Source: Brevibacillus parabrevis (lineage in GTDB: Bacteria > Bacillota > Bacilli > Brevibacillales > Brevibacillaceae). Taken from it: a stretch of DNA of 64,000 bases. Position 1 is the first letter of the stretch, and each line of letters begins with the position of its first letter. A model generated the notes under the pieces. It was not told the origin of the DNA, did no database searches, and was given only the letters and a program-made list of their open reading frames with translations. Of the stretch, positions 60,342 through 64,000 are shown one piece after another. The translations under genes were made by a program, and so were the position numbers. The DNA lies in assembly GCF_003710905.1 (NCBI RefSeq), contig NZ_RHHV01000012.1:496001-560000 (forward strand), written 5' to 3'.

Positions 60342-61545
60342 ATTTGGTGGGCAAATTTGATTTTTGCAGTGTTTTAATGTATTTGCCCACGATTTGCCCA
60401 CTGTTTTTTTCTGAGTACACACTTTCCATGTAGCTTTCAAACTTGTCCATGTTATCTAATTCGATTTTCTTAGAGATGTGGGCGTAGACGTCGGAAGTAA
60501 TTTGGATACTGCCATGACCTAGACGTTCTTGGATGTATTTCATATCTGCACCAGTTTCCATGAGCAATACTGCGTGTGTATGTCTTAATGAGTGGATAGG
60601 CATGGGGTTAATGTTCAATTTTTTTAGCGTTCGTGAAAAGGCGTTAAACAAAGAGGATTTTGGCATGAAGTTTCCATCTTTTCTGCACAATACTAGATTT
60701 AGTTCATGATGGTAGAGCTCCCCGAATCCTAATTTGTTTTGGTTCTGGTAGGATAAGTGATGCTTGAGGTCATTGACCAGTGATTGACTGATTTTAATAG
60801 TTCTATTCGAGTTAAATGTCTTCGTATCACCAAAAAGCTCGCTTTTGTTTTTTGCCCCGAAGTCGAGAGTCTTATCAATGCTAATCGTCATATTCTTGAA
60901 GTCTATGTCTGTCCACTGTAAAGCAGCAGCTTCACCTTTTCGCATACCTGTCTCAATTAATACTTTGAAGAATATCCAGTAGATGTAATCGTATCGGAGG
61001 GTTGCCTGTAAAAAACGAGGAATGTCACTTGTTTCCATGAATTTTATACCAGCTTTATTTTCCTCGCGTCCCTTTATGGTAACACCGCTGCAGGGGTTCT
61101 TGTCGATCTTACTCAAAGTCAAGGCTTTTTCCATTGCATTGTTTAGTGTTGTGTGGATCAATTCAATCGTTCGCTTACTGTAGTCATTTTCTGCAAGGTG
61201 ATTAATAAATTTTTGATACATTATTGGCTTTAAGTCTCGCAGCATGATTTTTTTGAAATACGGAACAATATGATTTGTAATATTCCTGCTGTGCAACTGA
61301 AAGGTGTTTTTTCGCACTGTGTCTTTTTTGTATTCGTCTAACCAAATCATGAGAAAGTCTTGGAGGGGTATATCTTTTTGCTCGTACCCCTCCAGTAAGT
61401 TGTTTTCAAATTCAGCGGCCGCGATTTGTGCTTCTTTCTTAGTTGCGAAACCGCCTTTTGTTTTTTCTTTGTACTCCTGAGTGAAAGGATCATGGTATTT
61501 CAAACGGAACTCCCATTTTTTTCCTCTCTTTCTGAAGCTTGCCAT
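60340..61545 (-). CDS. Tyrosine site-specific integrase
   Basis: 401 residues. An N-terminal AP2-like/arm-binding domain (SFRKRGKKWEFRLKYHDPFT), a core-binding SAM-like domain (about 60-160) and a catalytic domain with Arg in TGMRKGEAAALQW, Lys near LDFGAKNKSEL, HSLRHTHAVLL (HxxR), GHGSIQ and the nucleophile in SDVYAHIS. All catalytic residues appear intact. It should integrate and excise the element. ATG 61545 follows ggag; the frame extends to 61623 without a better start. Its 3' end meets the glnA terminator, so the attachment site should be here. Base composition is clearly more AT-rich than upstream. Confidence 0.93.
   Translation of the reverse strand: MASFRKRGKKWEFRLKYHDPFTQEYKEKTKGGFATKKEAQIAAAEFENNLLEGYEQKDIPLQDFLMIWLDEYKKDTVRKNTFQLHSRNITNHIVPYFKKIMLRDLKPIMYQKFINHLAENDYSKRTIELIHTTLNNAMEKALTLSKIDKNPCSGVTIKGREENKAGIKFMETSDIPRFLQATLRYDYIYWIFFKVLIETGMRKGEAAALQWTDIDFKNMTISIDKTLDFGAKNKSELFGDTKTFNSNRTIKISQSLVNDLKHHLSYQNQNKLGFGELYHHELNLVLCRKDGNFMPKSSLFNAFSRTLKKLNINPMPIHSLRHTHAVLLMETGADMKYIQERLGHGSIQITSDVYAHISKKIELDNMDKFESYMESVYSEKNSGQIVGKYIKTLQKSNLPTK
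60347..60401. repeat. Three copies of a TTGCCCAC motif at the integrase 3' end
   Basis: ATTTGCCCAC occurs at 60381-60390 and 60392-60401 and, inverted, at 60347-60356, all within the last 60 bp of the integrase gene. Repeated 10-mers next to an attachment site resemble integrase arm-binding sites. Confidence 0.5.
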
Positions 61546-61597
61546 GTAATCAACTCCTGTAATCGGATTCAAAAAAGCGCATCCCATTGGGTGCGTT

Positions 61598-61807
61598 TTA
61601 TTTTTTGTCTGGTAGGTGTTCAATTATGTCTTCAATGCGGCAGTTTAAGTGATTGCACAACCTATCCAATATCTCCATCCCTACGTACTCATCTCTGCCC
61701 ATTTTTGCCACTGTAGTCGAGTGAAGTCCAAGTTGTTCTCTCAGGTCTTTTTTCTTTACACCTTTATCAATCAGCATTTTCCAAAGTCGATTGTACGAAA
61801 ATCCCAA
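61598..61807 (-). CDS. Small Cro/CI-type helix-turn-helix protein
   Basis: 69 residues, YozG-like XRE family (LWKMLIDKGVKKKDLREQLGL, HSTTVAKMGRDEYVGMEILDRLC). It is a single HTH domain, probably a Cro-like or auxiliary repressor of the element. TTG 61807 is eight bases after aggggtg; GTG 61816 would overlap that site. It has a strong own promoter at 61841-61869 and lies upstream of the integrase on the same strand, so it may control int expression. Confidence 0.82.
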   Translation of the reverse strand: MGFSYNRLWKMLIDKGVKKKDLREQLGLHSTTVAKMGRDEYVGMEILDRLCNHLNCRIEDIIEHLPDKK

Positions 61808-61840
61808 GTCTATCACCCCTTTCTGCCTCTTTTACTTGCA

Positions 61841-61869
61841 ATTATATAAACAAAAGTATGTTTATGCAA
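61841..61869 (-). promoter_or_regulatory. Promoter for the small HTH gene
   Basis: On the minus strand TTGCAT, 17-bp spacer, TATAAT. Confidence 0.7.
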
Positions 61870-61939
61870 ACAAAAAGAACACAAACGCATTGTAAATGTA
61901 CACAAACATGTACTTGTTAGTGTTTTTTCGATACTAAAA

Positions 61940-61953
61940 ATCACTAAAGTGAT
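61940..61953. promoter_or_regulatory. Element operator O1
   Basis: ATCAC-TAAA-GTGAT, a palindrome with 5-bp arms, nine bases upstream of the -35 of the promoter at 61962-61990. Confidence 0.6.
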
Positions 61954-61961
61954 CTTTTTCA

Positions 61962-61990
61962 TTGACTGACTGAGTTTTTTGAAATAATAT
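61962..61990 (+). promoter_or_regulatory. Promoter for the winged-helix gene
   Basis: TTGACT, 17-bp spacer, TAATAT, flanked by two copies of the ATCAC-N4-GTGAT operator. Confidence 0.65.
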
Positions 61991-62014
61991 GTGTACATGA
62001 AAGTGATTTTAAAT

Positions 62015-62028
62015 ATCACCAAAGTGAT
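62015..62028. promoter_or_regulatory. Element operator O2
   Basis: ATCAC-CAAA-GTGAT, same palindrome as O1, centred 75 bp downstream of it and four bases before the ribosome site. A further half-site GTGAT lies at 62003-62007. Confidence 0.6.
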
Positions 62029-62044
62029 ATATGGGGGGATTAAA

Positions 62045-62842
62045 GTGTTTGATTTAGTCACGCTGGAGTTCATGAAGAAATATAGTTACTTCACGTCTAA
62101 GGAGAATCTTGTGAGTGCAATAAATACTCAGTTGAAACAAATCAAAGAGAGGTTAACGCCATCGGTCCTGCGTGTTCTAGATATCATCCGAATGCGATCC
62201 AAGAAGGTATACGGCGTAGCTTATTTAAAAATTGAAACAATAATGACTTTAACGAAAGTAAGCCGGTCAAGTGTTGAAAGGGCGATTAGGAAGTTGGACC
62301 AGGTAGGGATATTAAAACGGGTTGCAACCAGCAGAAAAACGGGACTCCAAGGAGCAAACATTTACTATTTTTTACCTTTGAATGACGGGGTTGAGGTGAT
62401 GGGGTTGGACAAGCCTAAAACACCTGAAAAATCAAAGGTTGAGGCTCCCCAACAGGAAACTAATACAGGGTTTTTTAATACTCCAAAAAGACCAAAAGAA
62501 ACTAAGAAAAATAACGTAAACGGAACGCACCTCACGAAAGACAGCTCAGTAGTTCCTTCTTACATCCCGAAAGAATTCGCTAAGCTGATCCAGCAAGGAT
62601 TTTCATGTGGAAGAGTAATTAAACAGTTCTGGAGCAAGGTGGTGATGTTTAAGCGGGTGACCGGATGGACTCGCAACGAAAACGTGTTGCCAATTGCTTC
62701 CGATGCCTGGGAGTACACCAAGAACGAGTACAAAAGGGATAAACGCGAATGGGGACTAGATCGATTCTTGAAATGTTTCTACGGAACGATGAAGCGGATC
62801 GAAGAGAAAAGGGTCGAGGAATATGCTGCGATGTGGACGTGA
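62045..62842 (+). CDS. Winged-helix DNA-binding protein of the element
   Basis: 265 residues from GTG 62045, seven bases after gggggga. Residues about 45-110 form a winged helix (KIETIMTLTKVSRSSVERAIRKLDQVGILKR) of the kind found in phage and plasmid replication or helix-turn-helix_36 proteins; the linker (about 125-175) is basic and proline/threonine-rich; the C-terminal part (WSKVVMFKRVTGWTRNENVL, REWGLDRFLKCFYGTMKRIEE) is helical. It may be a replication initiator or regulator. Two palindromic operators bracket its promoter, suggesting tight repression. Confidence 0.7.
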   Translation: MFDLVTLEFMKKYSYFTSKENLVSAINTQLKQIKERLTPSVLRVLDIIRMRSKKVYGVAYLKIETIMTLTKVSRSSVERAIRKLDQVGILKRVATSRKTGLQGANIYYFLPLNDGVEVMGLDKPKTPEKSKVEAPQQETNTGFFNTPKRPKETKKNNVNGTHLTKDSSVVPSYIPKEFAKLIQQGFSCGRVIKQFWSKVVMFKRVTGWTRNENVLPIASDAWEYTKNEYKRDKREWGLDRFLKCFYGTMKRIEEKRVEEYAAMWT

Positions 62843-62963
62843 CTATATAAAAAATTTTGCCGATACTATAATTTTTTGTTAAGGAAAATGTTATACTATT
62901 TGGGTTAAATTTACTTTTGTTAACAAGTGAACTAATAACTGGTTAAAGCAAAAAGCCAACGGG

Positions 62964-62989
62964 GTGTAGACAGTTGCACCTGTTTACAC
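62964..62989. repeat. Hairpin 1 of a tandem pair
   Basis: gtgtagacag / ctgtttacac pair over 10 bp with one wobble and a 6-nt loop (ttgcac). Confidence 0.6.
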
Positions 62990-62995
62990 TCTTTA

Positions 62996-63018
62996 CCACC
63001 AAGACTCACCCTTGGTGG
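62996..63018. repeat. Hairpin 2 of a tandem pair
   Basis: ccaccaag / cttggtgg, a perfect 8-bp stem with a 7-nt loop (actcacc), six bases after hairpin 1. No T-run follows, so it is not a terminator. Confidence 0.6.
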
Positions 63019-63163
63019 CGGGCCGGAGCCACTTTCCGTCGACATAAACAATATTTTACAGCTTTGTGCAGCATTCAACAAGTGGCACGAATAGGAGCAT
63101 TAGATATAACCTGCCATCGTGATTGGTGTAAGGCTTTTGCTTCTCAAAGGAGAGAAGTAACAA

Positions 63164-64000
63164 ATGCCAAATAAAAGAAAATATTTCGGAGAACAATTGC
63201 GCGATTTACGGCACGCAAAGAAGTGGAGCCAGGAAGATTTAGCAGAAGCATTGGATGTTTCTCGTCAAACTATTGCAAATACCGAGAGAGGACAGAACGT
63301 TCCAAAGGTTAGGTTCGTAGAGCATGTGTTTCGACTATTTGAATCTGTTGAGATCGTCAAGGCATATGCTGCTATTCAAGAGGACAAACGAGAGTTAATA
63401 ACTCTTGCAAATTTCGTAGCAGAGGCTGATTATTCAGTCGCTAAACAGATCATGAAGAAGGTTATTCGTGGGGCATTGAAGACGGATGATTTTGAAACTA
63501 TGTTTCCCGCTATGTTTCAAATTGTGATGTGGGACATGAAGATTAAGAAAAAGGTTAACCCGAAGAAAAGCAGCTGGTTAATCAGAATAGCCGCGAATCT
63601 TGACCCAGACCCCGATCTTTTTATTGAACTGACAGATGAGCTTTATGCAATATCTGGCTCAACCAAGAACTACGAAGCATTTATTACTATTACCGAAGCG
63701 ATTAAAGACAAGGTTTATCTGGACAATAAAAAACTATCTTATATGCTAGGACACCAAGCAAATGCATATTACTACACAGGTAATGAACACAAGGCTTATA
63801 AGAAAATGTCTAAAGCCATCGAAGTGATGAATGGAGAGGTTTATAAGCATACTCACCTTATCTACCATAAGCATGCAATGATCTGCTTGCAAAAGTTCAA
63901 TTACGATGAAGCGTTAGAATGCGAGCTAAAGTGTTTAGAGATTCTGGAGCCGACGAGTGATTTCCTCAAATTTATCCATGCAGGTCTTGCACGCCTCTAC
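63164..64000 (+). CDS. XRE-TPR transcriptional regulator, RRNPP-like (3' end outside window)
   Basis: Open from ATG 63164 to the last base: 279 codons without a stop, start supported by aaaggagag eight bases upstream. Residues 1-62 are an XRE HTH (FGEQLRDLRHAKKWSQEDLAE, ALDVSRQTIANTERGQNVPK). The remainder is helical with TPR-like repeats, e.g. SYMLGHQANAYYYTGNEHKA, YKKMSKAIEVMNG and ICLQKFNYDEALECELKCLE. HTH followed by TPRs is the layout of RRNPP peptide-sensing regulators (PlcR, PrgX, AimR) and of related phage repressors. The peptide-binding assignment is inference. Its partner peptide gene, if any, lies beyond the window. Confidence 0.78.
   Translation, partial: MPNKRKYFGEQLRDLRHAKKWSQEDLAEALDVSRQTIANTERGQNVPKVRFVEHVFRLFESVEIVKAYAAIQEDKRELITLANFVAEADYSVAKQIMKKVIRGALKTDDFETMFPAMFQIVMWDMKIKKKVNPKKSSWLIRIAANLDPDPDLFIELTDELYAISGSTKNYEAFITITEAIKDKVYLDNKKLSYMLGHQANAYYYTGNEHKAYKKMSKAIEVMNGEVYKHTHLIYHKHAMICLQKFNYDEALECELKCLEILEPTSDFLKFIHAGLARLY

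Larger units (their letters stand above)
62843..63163 (+). other. 321-bp intergenic region of the element
   Basis: No credible gene. The first 100 bp are strongly AT-rich, with four GTTAA motifs (62878, 62904, 62919, 62942) at irregular spacing. Two tandem hairpins follow (listed separately). The rest, up to the ribosome site aaaggagag at 63147, shows no other structure. The 66-codon frame from 62974 runs through the second hairpin and lacks a ribosome site. Confidence 0.6.

Noticed and set aside
58857..60440. 527-codon minus-strand frame opposite glnA
   Set aside because: Shadow of glnA; crosses the glnA terminator and the integrase gene and has no coherent domain.
62974..63174. 66-codon ORF between the winged-helix and XRE-TPR genes
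   Set aside because: No ribosome site, runs through a hairpin and overlaps the next start; composition does not look coding.
1..64000. CRISPR arrays, rRNA, tRNA genes or insertion sequences
   Set aside because: No regularly spaced repeats, no cloverleaf or rRNA sequence and no transposase were seen by reading; a covariance-model scan was not possible here.

Overview
The window is chromosomal DNA from an endospore-forming, low-to-moderate GC Gram-positive. The gene order closely follows the Bacillus subtilis ymf-recA-rny-cotE-mutSL-miaA-hfq-glnRA region. Coat, sporulation and S-layer genes (cotE, spoVS, spoVK, YheC/D-type ATP-grasp, SLH protein), frequent GTG/TTG starts and the accessory genes interleaved in this backbone suggest Brevibacillus or a close Paenibacillaceae relative. 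That assignment is an inference from gene content and order; no database was searched.

Layout. 1-4270: the end of a BMP-type lipoprotein gene and a nucleoside ABC importer (nupOPQ-like). 4358-5744: a stalk/LysM/M23 cell-wall hydrolase and a 51-residue zinc-ribbon gene. 5963-18460: ymfF-ymfH-SDR-DUF3243-DUF3388-rodZ, rimO-pgsA, cinA, a DEAD-box helicase, recA with an SOS box, and recX. 18738-25366: RNase Y behind a terminated leader, ymdB, spoVS with a sigma-H promoter, a dipeptidase, and the 2-oxoacid:ferredoxin oxidoreductase pair korAB. 25416-33777: accessory genes, mostly on the minus strand after 29.6 kb (YkvI-like permease, MBL hydrolase, mnmM, YheC/D, DUF3139, c-di-AMP receptor darB, acyltransferase, lipL, SLH protein). 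34234-43140: miaB-ricA, cotE, a glutamine-synthetase-fold amidoligase, mutS, mutL. 43142-45968: a frameshifted beta-propeller remnant, a methyltransferase, miaA, hfq. 46114-54684: accessory genes including a DUF6530 / small ORF / MoxR ATPase / VWA cluster, GIY-YIG, VOC, a MarR-MFS unit with overlapping operator-like sites, an IF-3 paralogue, DUF4184 and spoVK. 54910-60299: an orphan gene, hflX, ynbB, glnR-glnA with a GlnR box. 60340-64000: the left end of an AT-rich integrated element (tyrosine integrase, small Cro/CI protein, winged-helix protein, XRE-TPR regulator that runs off the window).

How the genes work together. Several gene sets act on tRNA and ribosome function: miaA then miaB (with the RicA maturation partner adjacent), mnmM, rimO, hflX, hfq and a second IF-3. 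DNA maintenance genes (recA, recX, mutS, mutL) and nitrogen control (glnR-glnA) are organised as in Bacillus. The least-explained parts are the MoxR/VWA/DUF6530 cluster, whose VWA gene lacks a normal start and follows an A9 run; the amidoligase next to cotE; the divergent IF-3; the leader RNA before rny; and the integrated element, with a paired palindromic operator around one promoter and an RRNPP-like regulator.
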